The notes below the pieces were generated by a model that searched no databases, had not been told where the DNA came from, and saw only the letters and a program-made list of their open reading frames with translations. The translations under genes and the position numbers were made by a program. This document shows positions 6,477 to 13,595 of a stretch of DNA of 22,623 nucleotides, one piece after another. The stretch comes from an uncultured Clostridium sp. (GTDB taxonomy: Bacteria; Bacillota; Clostridia; Lachnospirales; Lachnospiraceae): NCBI RefSeq assembly GCF_900547735.1, contig NZ_URHZ01000085.1, positions 1-22,623 of the forward strand, read 5' to 3'. Every line of letters begins with the position of its first letter. Position 1 is the first letter of the stretch.

Positions 6477-7496
6477 TCAAAGCGATATGATCCACTTTTT
6501 TACAAGCTCTGTCCAGGACTGGCAGCACGGCACCACATAACCGCCTCTCCCGTCATCTGTCACCTTATCCGTCTCCTCATTTGCCAAAGCCAGACCGTGT
6601 CTTCCCTGCGGATAGATATGAAGCTCCAAACTGACCTTTGCCTTTTTAAGCGCCCAGGCAAAAAGCAGGGAATTTTCCACCGGCACGGTTCCATCGGTAT
6701 CCGTATGCCACATGAAAACCGGCGGAACCTGTTCTCCCACCTGGTTCTCCAAAGACAGAAACTCCCGTGAAAATTCCGATATGCCCCTTCCCGTCAGATT
6801 GTCAAAGGATGCCGCATGCCCGAATTCCCCCGATGAGATGACGGGGTAGGAAAGAATCAGCCCGTTCGGACGCATTTGCTCCGGTTTAAGGCCCAGCCGT
6901 TCCTTCAAGAAATCCCTGTTCCAGAACACTCCCAGCGAAGCCGCCAGATGACCGCCCGCCGAAAAGCCGCACACGCAGATTCCGTTTGGCTCAATATGCC
7001 ATTCACCGGCCCGTCTCCGTATCAATGCCACGGCGGCCGCCAGCTCACAGAGCGCCTCGGGAAAGATGCCGGGATCCGTGCTGTAGTGGAGCACAAATGC
7101 CTGACAGTCCATGGCAAGAAACTGGAAAGCCGCCGGCTCCCCTTCCCTGGTGGAACAGAATTCATAACCGCCGCCCGGACAGATAATGACCGCTTTTCTC
7201 CTGGCATCCGGTTTTCCGTCCGTGTTATCCTTCAGAAAACAGGTGAGAAGCGCGCCTCCGCTGCGCCGTTTGCGGTTCTTCCGTACACCGGTATTTCCAC
7301 CGCTGGCGTTTTCACTGCTGTCGTTTCCACCGCTGGCATTTCCACCACTGCTTCCTTCAATGCTTCCTTCAATGCTTCCGTCGATATTACCGCCGCTGTC
7401 ACCGCCGCCGTCCTCTTCTGTCTCCACCGGTTCGCCTTTTATCCGGAATCCTGTTTCCCCCGTTCCGGTTTCTATCAAAAACTTTTTAAAAATCAT
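6477..7496 (-). CDS. Alpha/beta hydrolase (esterase-like) with Gly/Ser/Asn-rich insert
   Basis: This 339-residue serine hydrolase resembles acetyl-xylan/carbohydrate esterase-type alpha/beta hydrolases. The oxyanion-hole strand is ICPGGGYEFCS (about 105-115), the nucleophile is Ser179 in GFSAGG, the acid is probably Asp268 in HTDTDGTVP, and His300 is in GRHGLAL. It has no signal peptide, so it is cytoplasmic. Residues about 29-72 form a low-complexity stretch of GGN, GSIEGS and ASGGN repeats followed by a basic KNRKRR patch, placed before the first core strand; relatives normally lack it. The ATG at 7496 is chosen for GGGAG 9 bases upstream. An upstream TTG would add 10 residues. Substrate is unknown; acetyl removal from sugars is a guess. 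No clear terminator follows. Confidence 0.82.
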   Translation of the reverse strand: MIFKKFLIETGTGETGFRIKGEPVETEEDGGGDSGGNIDGSIEGSIEGSSGGNASGGNDSSENASGGNTGVRKNRKRRSGGALLTCFLKDNTDGKPDARRKAVIICPGGGYEFCSTREGEPAAFQFLAMDCQAFVLHYSTDPGIFPEALCELAAAVALIRRRAGEWHIEPNGICVCGFSAGGHLAASLGVFWNRDFLKERLGLKPEQMRPNGLILSYPVISSGEFGHAASFDNLTGRGISEFSREFLSLENQVGEQVPPVFMWHTDTDGTVPVENSLLFAWALKKAKVSLELHIYPQGRHGLALANEETDKVTDDGRGGYVVPCCQSWTELVKKWIISL

Positions 7497-7540
7497 CCCA
7501 TCACGCTCCCATTCACTCCTGCACAAAAAAAGATATCACC

Positions 7541-7569
7541 ATTGTACACCGCCGTTTGTCCCCGGTAAA
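7541..7569 (-). promoter_or_regulatory. Likely sigma-A promoter of the hydrolase gene
   Basis: TTTACC (7564-7569) and TACAAT (7541-7546) on the minus strand are 17 bases apart, with the start codon about 45 bases downstream. The -10 is good and the -35 is weaker. Confidence 0.55.
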
Positions 7570-7610
7570 GTAAAAACGCCTTCTATAATGAGAAAGCCCA
7601 AAGACTAGCA

Positions 7611-7721
7611 GTTACTGTTACCACCCATTCAAGAAAGAGTCCAGAGCATTTTCCTATGATATAAAAACAGCGTGCTGCGAACAATAACACGCTTCACGGG
7701 ATATTGCCGGTGGACAATAAC
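7611..7721 (+). mobile_element. Diverged copy C of the miniature inverted-repeat element family
   Basis: It begins GTTACTGTTACCACC (7611-7625) and ends GGTGGACAATAAC (7709-7721), an imperfect inverted repeat of the element B type. The last 35 bases align well with the right end of element B. It has an internal hairpin AGCGTG/CACGCT and contains the AGAGCATTTTCCTATGA block shared with 540-563. Flanking octamers match at only about 5 of 8 positions, so no target duplication can be claimed. Confidence 0.55.
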
Positions 7722-7794
7722 GAATAATATTCAGCCGCAGAACCAGACTATAGTACAAAATGTATTTATCGTAACAATTCACATGTTTGCACGA

Positions 7795-7823
7795 TTGTTT
7801 TTCCGACAAAAATATTGTATACT
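7795..7823 (+). promoter_or_regulatory. Likely sigma-A promoter of coaX
   Basis: TTGTTT (7795-7800) and TATACT (7818-7823) are 17 bases apart. The coaX start codon is about 25 bases from the expected start of transcription, giving a short leader. Confidence 0.55.
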
Positions 7824-7853
7824 TTCAGTATATTAAACATAAGGAGCATCCGC

Positions 7854-8618
7854 ATGATTCTGGCAATCGATATCGGCAACACGAATATTTTCATTGGGGC
7901 CATTGACAGTAAAAAAACTTATTTTGTAGAGCGTATCACAACTACTATTGGCAAAACCAATCTGGAATATGCCATTACGCTGAAAAGTATTCTGGAAATC
8001 TATCATATTGAGCCAAAAGAGATTGAGGGCGCCATTATTTCCTCGGTCGTCCCGCCGTTAAACAGGACGCTTATGTCCGCTGTCAGAAAAATCACCGGAA
8101 TCTCGCCCAAGCTCGTCGGCTCCGGCATGAAAACCGGACTCAATATCCTGATGGATAATCCGAAATCCGTGGGCAGCGATATGATTGTCAACTCCATCGG
8201 AGCCCTTGGTGAGCATGAGCCGCCCATTATTATCATGGAGATGGGAACCGCCACCACAATGTCGGTCATTGACAAGAACAGCCGTTATATCGGAGGCGCT
8301 ATTCTCCCCGGTCTCCGCGTATCTTTAGACAGTATGAGCGCAAGTACGGCCCAGCTGCCGCGAATCAGCCTGGACACGCCAAAAAGAGTCATTGGGAAAA
8401 ATACCGTGGATTGTATGAGAAGCGGGGTTATTTTCGGAAATGCCGCTATGATAGACGGGATGATTACAAAAATTGAGGAAGAACTGGGAGAACCCGCCAC
8501 CGTTATCGCCACCGGCGGTATTGCAAAGGCGGTGCTGCCGCTCTGCAGCCATACGATTATTTATGATGGGGCGCTGCTGCTGAAGGGGCTGCTGGCGCTG
8601 TATGAGAAAAACAGATAA
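7854..8618 (+). CDS. coaX: Type III pantothenate kinase
   Basis: CoaX phosphorylates pantothenate in the first committed step of coenzyme A synthesis; it is an ASKHA-fold dimer, usually needing a monovalent cation and insensitive to CoA feedback. The 254 residues fit the family. Motifs: N-terminal phosphate loop AIDIGNTN (4-11), NPKSVGSDMIVN with Asp109, the second phosphate loop MEMGTATT (128-135), and GGAILPGL. The usual Asp of DxGTATT is Glu129 here. The start is the ATG at 7854 with AAGGAG 7 bases upstream; an upstream in-frame ATG overlaps the promoter -10. It is monocistronic, and its stop codon abuts a long terminator hairpin at 8618-8690. Confidence 0.93.
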   Translation: MILAIDIGNTNIFIGAIDSKKTYFVERITTTIGKTNLEYAITLKSILEIYHIEPKEIEGAIISSVVPPLNRTLMSAVRKITGISPKLVGSGMKTGLNILMDNPKSVGSDMIVNSIGALGEHEPPIIIMEMGTATTMSVIDKNSRYIGGAILPGLRVSLDSMSASTAQLPRISLDTPKRVIGKNTVDCMRSGVIFGNAAMIDGMITKIEEELGEPATVIATGGIAKAVLPLCSHTIIYDGALLLKGLLALYEKNR

Positions 8619-8690
8619 AAAAGCCGGAAAAGGGACGGCATATCAGATGACACGAAGCCATTTGATATGCGGATTCTTTTCCGGCTTTTT
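8618..8690. terminator. Long bidirectional terminator between coaX and the lipoprotein gene
   Basis: The outer stem is a perfect 15-bp repeat (AAAAAGCCGGAAAAG at 8618-8632 with 8676-8690). An inner 12-bp stem (8638-8649 with 8659-8670, one G-T pair) closes a 9-base loop. Poly-A and poly-T flanks suit termination on both strands of the convergent pair. Confidence 0.9.
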
Positions 8691-8743
8691 CGTTTACCGG
8701 CACTGAGGCCTATGAAAATTAATTTTTATATTGAACGTCTCTT

Positions 8744-9325
8744 TTAATTTTTTTCGGTAAGCTCCTCCGGCGCTGCCTCCTTCGGGAAGACGCCTTTATA
8801 GAGCACTTTACTCTCATCCAGTCCGCCTATCTCACAGCGCATTTTGACGGTCTTGTTTTCTCCTGCAAGATAAACTTCATTCGTTCCCTTTTTAAGCGTT
8901 ATCTTCTCCTCCGTCCAAAGGACACCGTAGGCATCATCCGTCGCGGCGGGAAGTTCGTCCTCCGTCCTCTTTCCGGATTTCGTCTCATAATACCCCATCT
9001 TCACTCCGCCCTCATCCCCGGTACTGTAGGTGTATCTCAGTGTGGCCTCCGTGTCCTCAGATACCTCGATGAATAAAAAACCGGCTTCCGTCTCCGACAG
9101 GAATACGTCAAATTCGGCAGAGACACCTTCCCCGGTATCGCCTGTGAGTGTATTAAATTCACTTGTACGGGAATTGAAGAATGGCCGGCTCGTCTCAGCT
9201 CCGGCCGTCTTTACTTCCGGCTCCGTCTTACCGATTACACCCACGGATGCTTCCGTTCTTCCGCCGCATGCTGTGAGATTCATACAGATACCTATAACCG
9301 CTGTAATTACAGCCATCTTTTTCAT
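8744..9325 (-). CDS. Predicted lipoprotein of unknown function
   Basis: The 193-residue protein has a signal peptide MKKMAVITAVIGICMNLTAC with a lipobox cysteine at position 20, so it is probably anchored outside the membrane. The rest is acidic and beta-rich (FDVFLSETEAGFLFIEVSED, ATLRYTYSTGDEGGVKMGYYE, KITLKKGTNEVYLAGENKTVKMRCEIGG). The alternating strands, including a KGTNEVYLAGENKTV segment, suggest a beta-sandwich carbohydrate-binding or jelly-roll-like fold, but I recognise no named family. GGAGG lies 8 bases before the ATG. It is convergent with coaX and shares its terminator. I could not assign a clear promoter upstream. Confidence 0.8.
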   Translation of the reverse strand: MKKMAVITAVIGICMNLTACGGRTEASVGVIGKTEPEVKTAGAETSRPFFNSRTSEFNTLTGDTGEGVSAEFDVFLSETEAGFLFIEVSEDTEATLRYTYSTGDEGGVKMGYYETKSGKRTEDELPAATDDAYGVLWTEEKITLKKGTNEVYLAGENKTVKMRCEIGGLDESKVLYKGVFPKEAAPEELTEKN

Positions 9326-9513
9326 ATTATTTTCCTCCTGTTGTCAGTTCGTTCCACCGTCACCGCAGACAACTGCCAAAAGCGGTCCGATTACACCGTA
9401 CACCGGCCGGTAAAGGCCTGTTTAACAGCTCTTATACTCTATTCAACGATACAGCCTTTCATTTTCCTTCAAATATTTTACAGTACGTTCCATCGAAAGT
9501 TCTCCTCCGCCAA

Positions 9514-9574
9514 AGAAAACACCCCATATGCAGGATACAGGCAGACCTGAAATCTCACATACGGGGTGTTTTCT
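9514..9574 (-). terminator. Hairpin terminator after the SseB-like gene
   Basis: A 12-bp perfect stem (AGAAAACACCCC at 9514-9525 with 9563-9574) continues as four further pairs after one mismatch. On the minus strand it starts 53 bases after the stop codon and ends in TTTTCTTT. Confidence 0.8.
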
Positions 9575-9627
9575 CTTCTCAATATCTTCCGGTAGAACGC
9601 CAGAAATTGGCAGCCTCCGTTATCTTC

Positions 9628-10410
9628 CTATTTTACAACCTTCAAAGTAGAACAGTCTCTCTCAATATTATCAATCTTCTCTCTGTCCAGTCTCAGTCCG
9701 AAGCCAAACGGATTGACCACCATTCCGTCCACCTTCCTCACCAGCTTTTTCAGATCGCGGAACTTCACAACGACCGGCTGGTATTTCTGCTTCTTGTCAA
9801 ATTTTCCAAACTCGATAAGATCGGTGAATACGGGATAGAACTTAAGGCCCTTATTGTCGGCAATCATCGGATAAACATGCTCATTCACATCCTCTGCCGG
9901 GATCAGGAACTTTGCATTGTATATCTCGGAACACATCAGGTCCTGCATCGGTTTAACCGCTCTTTTTCTGGAAAGCTCCTGATAGAACTGGGCTGCGGCA
10001 CGCATCAGGGACGGATTAATCACCATGTCCGCGGTCTCTTCCGGTTTCTCTACAATGCTGAATAACGACATTGCAAGGGATTCCTGGCCCTTGTCTACCA
10101 TGACGGCCTCAAAGCCGCTGCGGTAAAGATCGTTAAAAAATCCGATTCTCTGGGCCGGTCTGATCTCAAGGCTCTTCACCTCGTATCCTTCCCACTTTAA
10201 TTCCTTTACAAATTCATCTGCAAATGCTTTGCTGGAAAAGATATAAGCTGCCGGCTTCTCATTCTCTGCCCCCATGAAAAAGTTGTTGGTAGCTCTGGCT
10301 GCAACCGCAAACAGGGCTTCTCCCGTCTTAATTACTTCCAGAATTTCTCCGAAAACTGCTTTATCTTCATTCTCAAGATAGGATTTAATCAGTTCGTTTA
10401 TGGTTTTCAT
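9628..10410 (-). CDS. SseB-family protein with two SseB-like halves
   Basis: The 260-residue soluble protein matches the SseB N-terminal domain family. The second half is clear: a FLIPAE strand, FYPVFTDLIEFGKFDKKQ and DGMVVNPFGFGLRLDRE, typical of SseB modules. The first half (EALFAVAARA, PAAYIFSSKAFADEFVKEL, GFEAVMVDKGQESLAMSLF) looks like a diverged repeat of the same fold. Enterobacterial SseB was named for serine sensitivity, and its biochemical role is unclear. GGAGG lies 6 bases before the ATG, a good sigma-A promoter lies at 10450-10478 and a terminator follows, so this is a single-gene unit, divergent from sigG. It is probably vegetative rather than sporulation-specific. Confidence 0.82.
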   Translation of the reverse strand: MKTINELIKSYLENEDKAVFGEILEVIKTGEALFAVAARATNNFFMGAENEKPAAYIFSSKAFADEFVKELKWEGYEVKSLEIRPAQRIGFFNDLYRSGFEAVMVDKGQESLAMSLFSIVEKPEETADMVINPSLMRAAAQFYQELSRKRAVKPMQDLMCSEIYNAKFLIPAEDVNEHVYPMIADNKGLKFYPVFTDLIEFGKFDKKQKYQPVVVKFRDLKKLVRKVDGMVVNPFGFGLRLDREKIDNIERDCSTLKVVK

Positions 10411-10449
10411 TCTTTTCCTCCATCTGTATGCATCAAAAGTTATTGTACT

Positions 10450-10478
10450 ATTCTAACACAGACAGGGGCAACAATCAA
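10450..10478 (-). promoter_or_regulatory. Sigma-A promoter of the SseB-like gene
   Basis: TTGATT (10473-10478) and TAGAAT (10450-10455) on the minus strand are separated by 17 bases. Confidence 0.75.
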
Positions 10479-10629
10479 TCAACTCTCTGAAAAGGAAAAT
10501 TTTTTCATCCCTCCAATCGTATAAATCGATCCAAATTCGTACATCATTCATTTATAAGAATTCGGTGGAAAATATCCCTTACAATAAATTCCGCCGAGAT
10601 AATTAATGAAAGATGCGGAGGTAAAGTAC

Positions 10630-11406
10630 ATGCCTGTATACAAAGTGGAAATCTGCGGAGTCAACACTTCCAAACTGCCGCTTCTCAGCAACGATGAGAA
10701 GGAAGCGTTGTTTAAACGGATTCTTGATGGGGATATGGATGCCAGAGAACAATACATTAAAGGAAATTTGCGTCTTGTCTTAAGCGTCATCCAGCGTTTT
10801 TCAAACAGCAGCGAAAATGTGGACGATCTTTTTCAGATCGGCTGCATCGGACTGATAAAAGCGATAGATAATTTTGATATAACACAGAACGTGCGGTTCT
10901 CCACCTATGCAGTTCCGATGATCCTCGGAGAAGTCAAACGTTACCTGAGAGATAATAATTCAATCCGTGTCAGCCGCTCCCTGCGCGACACCGCCTACAA
11001 GGCGATTTATGCCCGGGAAGGACTGATGAAAAGGAATCTGAAGGAACCGACCATCTGTGAAATCGCGGATGAAATCGGAGTCAGCAAGGAAAGCATCACC
11101 TATGCCCTGGACGCAATCCAGAGCCCGGTCAGCCTCTACGAACCGGTCTATACCGACGGCGGTGATCCCCTCTATGTCATGGATCAGCTCAGTGACAAAA
11201 AATGTTCCGAGGAGCACTGGATCGAGGACATTTCTTTAAATGAAGCAATGAAACGCCTCCCGGAACGCGAGCGTCATATCATCGACATGCGTTTCTTTGA
11301 GGGCAAAACCCAAACCGAGGTAGCCGAAGAAATCCACATCAGCCAGGCCCAGGTCAGCCGTCTCGAAAAAAGCGCCTTAAAAAGCATGCGCAACTACCTG
11401 AGCTGA
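10630..11406 (+). CDS. sigG: RNA polymerase sporulation sigma factor SigG
   Basis: Sigma-G directs late gene expression in the forespore. The protein has 258 residues and is collinear with Bacillus subtilis SigG, including the near-invariant start KVEICGVNTSKLPLL, region 2 (NLRLVLSVIQRF, DDLFQIGCIGLIKAIDNFD, FSTYAVPMILGEVKRYLRDNNSIRVSRSLRD), region 3 (YEPVYTDGGDPLYVMDQLSD) and region 4 (FEGKTQTEVAEEIHISQAQVSRLEK). I choose the ATG at 10630 because GGAGG lies 8 bases upstream and MPVYKVEICGV is the family start; an ATG at 10606 would add 8 residues. In Bacillus sigG follows sigE, but here it is inverted and about 1.4 kb away. Sigma-F control is expected, yet I could not identify a convincing sigma-F box. 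Confidence 0.96.
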   Translation: MPVYKVEICGVNTSKLPLLSNDEKEALFKRILDGDMDAREQYIKGNLRLVLSVIQRFSNSSENVDDLFQIGCIGLIKAIDNFDITQNVRFSTYAVPMILGEVKRYLRDNNSIRVSRSLRDTAYKAIYAREGLMKRNLKEPTICEIADEIGVSKESITYALDAIQSPVSLYEPVYTDGGDPLYVMDQLSDKKCSEEHWIEDISLNEAMKRLPERERHIIDMRFFEGKTQTEVAEEIHISQAQVSRLEKSALKSMRNYLS

Positions 11407-11474
11407 TTCCCGTCTCGGAAAGACGGTTGTCCAAAAACGGGCCGTCCGGGCCGCCATAAACATTCCAAATACAC

Positions 11475-11556
11475 AGTGCCCTGTCCAGATAAAGAAAGAC
11501 ATTAAGAAGAACTGATTTCTTCAAATAAATCCTCTTTCTTCATCAGACAAGGCACT
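11475..11556 (+). terminator. Long imperfect hairpin downstream of sigG
   Basis: An 82-base near-palindrome pairs AGTGCC (11475-11480) with GGCACT (11551-11556), TGTC with GACA, GAT with ATC, and AAGAAAG (11492-11498) with CTTTCTT (11534-11540), with a further small hairpin in the apex. ATTATCTTT follows. It probably ends sigG transcription. Its size also fits an old inverted-repeat element, although no flanking duplication is visible. Confidence 0.55.
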
Positions 11557-11589
11557 ATTATCTTTACCTAAAAACTTTAACACATCTCT

Positions 11590-11637
11590 AAGCGGTCCGG
11601 CTCCGGGATGGCGCCAGTCTTCGCGTCTTCAGTCCCG
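11590..11637 (-). repeat. Dispersed repeat R2, copy 2
   Basis: The minus strand carries the same 19-mer as 71-89 at 11619-11637, followed by GGCGCCAT and GGAGCCGG blocks similar to copy 1. The hairpin part of the repeat is missing. It ends 10 bases before the -35 of the acyltransferase promoter. Confidence 0.6.
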
Positions 11638-11647
11638 TTTCCCTCAG

Positions 11648-11676
11648 TTGACACATTTCCCCACATATTCTATACT
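11648..11676 (+). promoter_or_regulatory. Strong sigma-A promoter of the acyltransferase gene
   Basis: A perfect TTGACA (11648-11653) and TATACT (11671-11676) are separated by 17 bases. Transcription should start near 11683, leaving an untranslated leader of about 136 bases. Confidence 0.85.
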
Positions 11677-11682
11677 TGATGA

Positions 11683-11818
11683 TAAGATCTTAACGCAGCC
11701 CATGTTTCAATCATACAGGAAACATCCGCTGCGCGTTTCCCCGAAGGCCCTCACTTGCAGTGAAAAGCCGGGGTGAAACCGTACATAACATCGAAAAAAT
11801 ATTTAAGGAGTTACCACT
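11683..11818 (+). promoter_or_regulatory. Structured 5' leader of the acyltransferase gene, possible cis-regulatory RNA
   Basis: Two consecutive hairpins occupy most of the leader. The first pairs CGCAGC (11694-11699) with GCTGCG (11728-11733) and, after a symmetric CC/CC internal loop, ATGTTTC (11702-11708) with GAAACAT (11719-11725). The second pairs GTTTCCCC (11735-11742) with GGGG-TG-AAAC (11770-11779), GGC with GCC and CACT with AGTG. The ribosome site AAGGAG follows near 11805. It matches no riboswitch class I know, and no terminator stem is evident, so any control would probably act on translation or RNA stability. Confidence 0.5.
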
Positions 11819-12895
11819 ATGAACCCAACCGCACCGTCACGTTCCCCTTACTGGGATATCGTAAAGGGACTTGGTATTATTGCAATTGTCCTGGGACACA
11901 GCTGTTACTTTGCCGTAGGCTTTGTCTATCTGTTCCATCTGGCCCTGTTTTTCTTTGTCTCGGGCTATCTGTACAGCGAAAAAAAATACGGGGATGCTCC
12001 CTTCGCCTTCTTTGGCAACCGATTCGCAGGAACATGGCCCCGTTATGTTTTTTATACGTCCTGTTTCGTCCTGCTCCACAATTTCTTTGTGACGCGGGGG
12101 CTCTATTCCGGCCAGGAGCTTTATAACCATACGAAAATGCTGGCTCAGATTTGTACGAATATCTCTTTCACCGGCGCCGAACCGGCCCAGGGAGCGCTCT
12201 GGTTCATTCCGGCCTGGCTGGCCGCATCCGGTCTGTTCGGCGCTGCCGTATGGTTCGGCCGCACCTTTTCAAGACGGATTGGAAAACCAGGGCTTAAGGT
12301 ATGGCTGATTGGGTTTGCCTGCGCCTCAATCGGCGCCGCCGGTGTGTTCCTGAATATGAGGAAAGTGGGGATTGCCTACAACCTTCACGCATCCCTGGTC
12401 GTAGTCCCGATTTATTTTTTTGCCTACCTGCTTCGGCTTCACTGTCCCGATTTTAAGAAATACACCACCTGGTACGGCTGCATCATCAGCGCCGCCGCCC
12501 TGTACTTTATCAATGCAAAGATGGGCATCTATATTCTTTTAGACGGAATGGTGATTCCCGGAGCCTGGTTTTACGTCATCTCCCTGATTGGAATTTATTT
12601 CTGTCTGTCCCTCGGAACTCTGATGGAACGGTTCAAAGCCGCTTCCCGTTTTCTTTCGTTCCTGGGACGCTATTCCTTTGAGATTATGGCGGTTCATTTT
12701 GCCGTCTTTAAACTGGTGGACTACTTATACGCAAAACTCTGGCTCCGGTCGGTACCCGAAAATCTGGCCGGGTTCCCCACCGGTTTTTCCCATGAGCTGT
12801 GGCCGGTCTACCTGGTAGCCGGAACCCTGATTCCCGCATTCATCGGCTGGATTTCTACTCGTATTTCACGATTTCTTTTTTCAGCCGCTTCATAA
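11819..12895 (+). CDS. Membrane acyltransferase, AT3/fucose 4-O-acetylase-like
   Basis: A 358-residue integral membrane protein with about ten hydrophobic segments. The start YWDIVKGLGIIAIVLGHS (His27) and HLALFFFVSGYLY (His40), then ALWFIPAWL (about 146-154), are typical of acyltransferase family 3 in the NolL/fucose acetylase-like branch, which O-acetylates surface sugars or other exported carbohydrate. AAGGAG lies 8 bases before the ATG, preceded by a strong promoter and a structured leader. The gene lies between sigG and sigE, which are usually clustered, so it may be a later insertion. Its last 41 bases overlap the 3' end of convergent sigE, and no terminator separates them. The substrate is unknown; a role in peptidoglycan, teichoic acid or spore-surface acetylation cannot be judged. 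Confidence 0.85.
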   Translation: MNPTAPSRSPYWDIVKGLGIIAIVLGHSCYFAVGFVYLFHLALFFFVSGYLYSEKKYGDAPFAFFGNRFAGTWPRYVFYTSCFVLLHNFFVTRGLYSGQELYNHTKMLAQICTNISFTGAEPAQGALWFIPAWLAASGLFGAAVWFGRTFSRRIGKPGLKVWLIGFACASIGAAGVFLNMRKVGIAYNLHASLVVVPIYFFAYLLRLHCPDFKKYTTWYGCIISAAALYFINAKMGIYILLDGMVIPGAWFYVISLIGIYFCLSLGTLMERFKAASRFLSFLGRYSFEIMAVHFAVFKLVDYLYAKLWLRSVPENLAGFPTGFSHELWPVYLVAGTLIPAFIGWISTRISRFLFSAAS

Positions 12896-13595
12896 TCTTT
12901 TTCTCGAGCCTGGAGATGTAGGACTGGGATATGCCCAGAAGGTCTGCGACTTCCTTCTGCGTCATCTCATCCTCATTCTCCGTTCCCAGGCCGAAACGCA
13001 GTTCCACGATTTTCTGTTCTCTCGGTCCCAGACGGCTGATTGCCGTACTGAGCAGTTTCTTTTCTATCTCATCTTCCAAATCCCGGTAAATAACGTCCTC
13101 GTCGGTTCCCAGAATATCGGAAAGCAAAAGCTCATTTCCATCCCAGTCCACATTGAGCGGTTCGTCAATGGAGACTTCCATTTTTGTTTTATTGTTGCGT
13201 CTTAAATACATCAGAATCTCATTTTCAATACACCGGGAGGCGTAGGTGGCAAGCTTGATGTTTTTATCGATGTTAAAGGTGTTGATTGCCTTGATAAGTC
13301 CAATGGAACCGATGGAAATCAGGTCCTCCACGCCGACGCTGGTGTTGTCGAATTTCTTCGCTATGTAGACTACCAGACGCAGGTTGTGCTCGATCAGTCT
13401 CGATTTCGCCTGAGCATCCTTCTCCGTTCCCAGCTCCTTTAACACCTCCGCCTCTTCCCTGCTGTTTAAGGGCGCCGGGAGAATATCCGCACCGCCGATA
13501 TAATGGACTTCCCCCTCCTTCTGAAGAAAAACCGATTTAAACGACGGAACCATCTTAAGACGGAATTGATTCGGGATTGCTAATTTTATAACCAT
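12855..13595 (-). CDS. sigE: RNA polymerase sporulation sigma factor SigE (pro-sigma-E)
   Basis: Sigma-E runs early mother-cell transcription. The 246-residue product is collinear with Bacillus SigE: NLRLVVYIAKKFDNT, DLISIGSIGLIKAINTF, LATYASRCIENEILMYLRRNNK, DEPLNVDWDGNELLLSD, and the C-terminal helix-turn-helix VADLLGISQSYISRLEKKIMKRLKKE. It is made as an inactive precursor: residues 1 to about 30 form the amphipathic pro-sequence, and the EVHYIGG segment (29-35) corresponds to the EVYYIGG processing region cut by SpoIIGA. GGAGG lies 8 bases before the ATG. It follows spoIIGA by 151 bases, presumably in one operon. The 3' end overlaps the convergent acyltransferase gene by 41 bases, so read-through transcripts would be antisense to that gene. 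Confidence 0.97.
   Translation of the reverse strand: MVIKLAIPNQFRLKMVPSFKSVFLQKEGEVHYIGGADILPAPLNSREEAEVLKELGTEKDAQAKSRLIEHNLRLVVYIAKKFDNTSVGVEDLISIGSIGLIKAINTFNIDKNIKLATYASRCIENEILMYLRRNNKTKMEVSIDEPLNVDWDGNELLLSDILGTDEDVIYRDLEDEIEKKLLSTAISRLGPREQKIVELRFGLGTENEDEMTQKEVADLLGISQSYISRLEKKIMKRLKKEIVKYE

Noticed and set aside
10518..10573. Candidate sigma-F box for sigG (GTATA at 10519 with GTACATCAT, or GTGGAAAAT at 10565).
   Set aside because: Neither pair has both a good -35 and a good -10 at correct spacing; sigma-F control is expected from biology but not shown by the sequence.
11683..11818. A known riboswitch (cobalamin, c-di-GMP, glycine, THF, TPP) in the acyltransferase leader.
   Set aside because: The hairpins lack the conserved core motifs of these classes; only an unclassified structured leader can be claimed.
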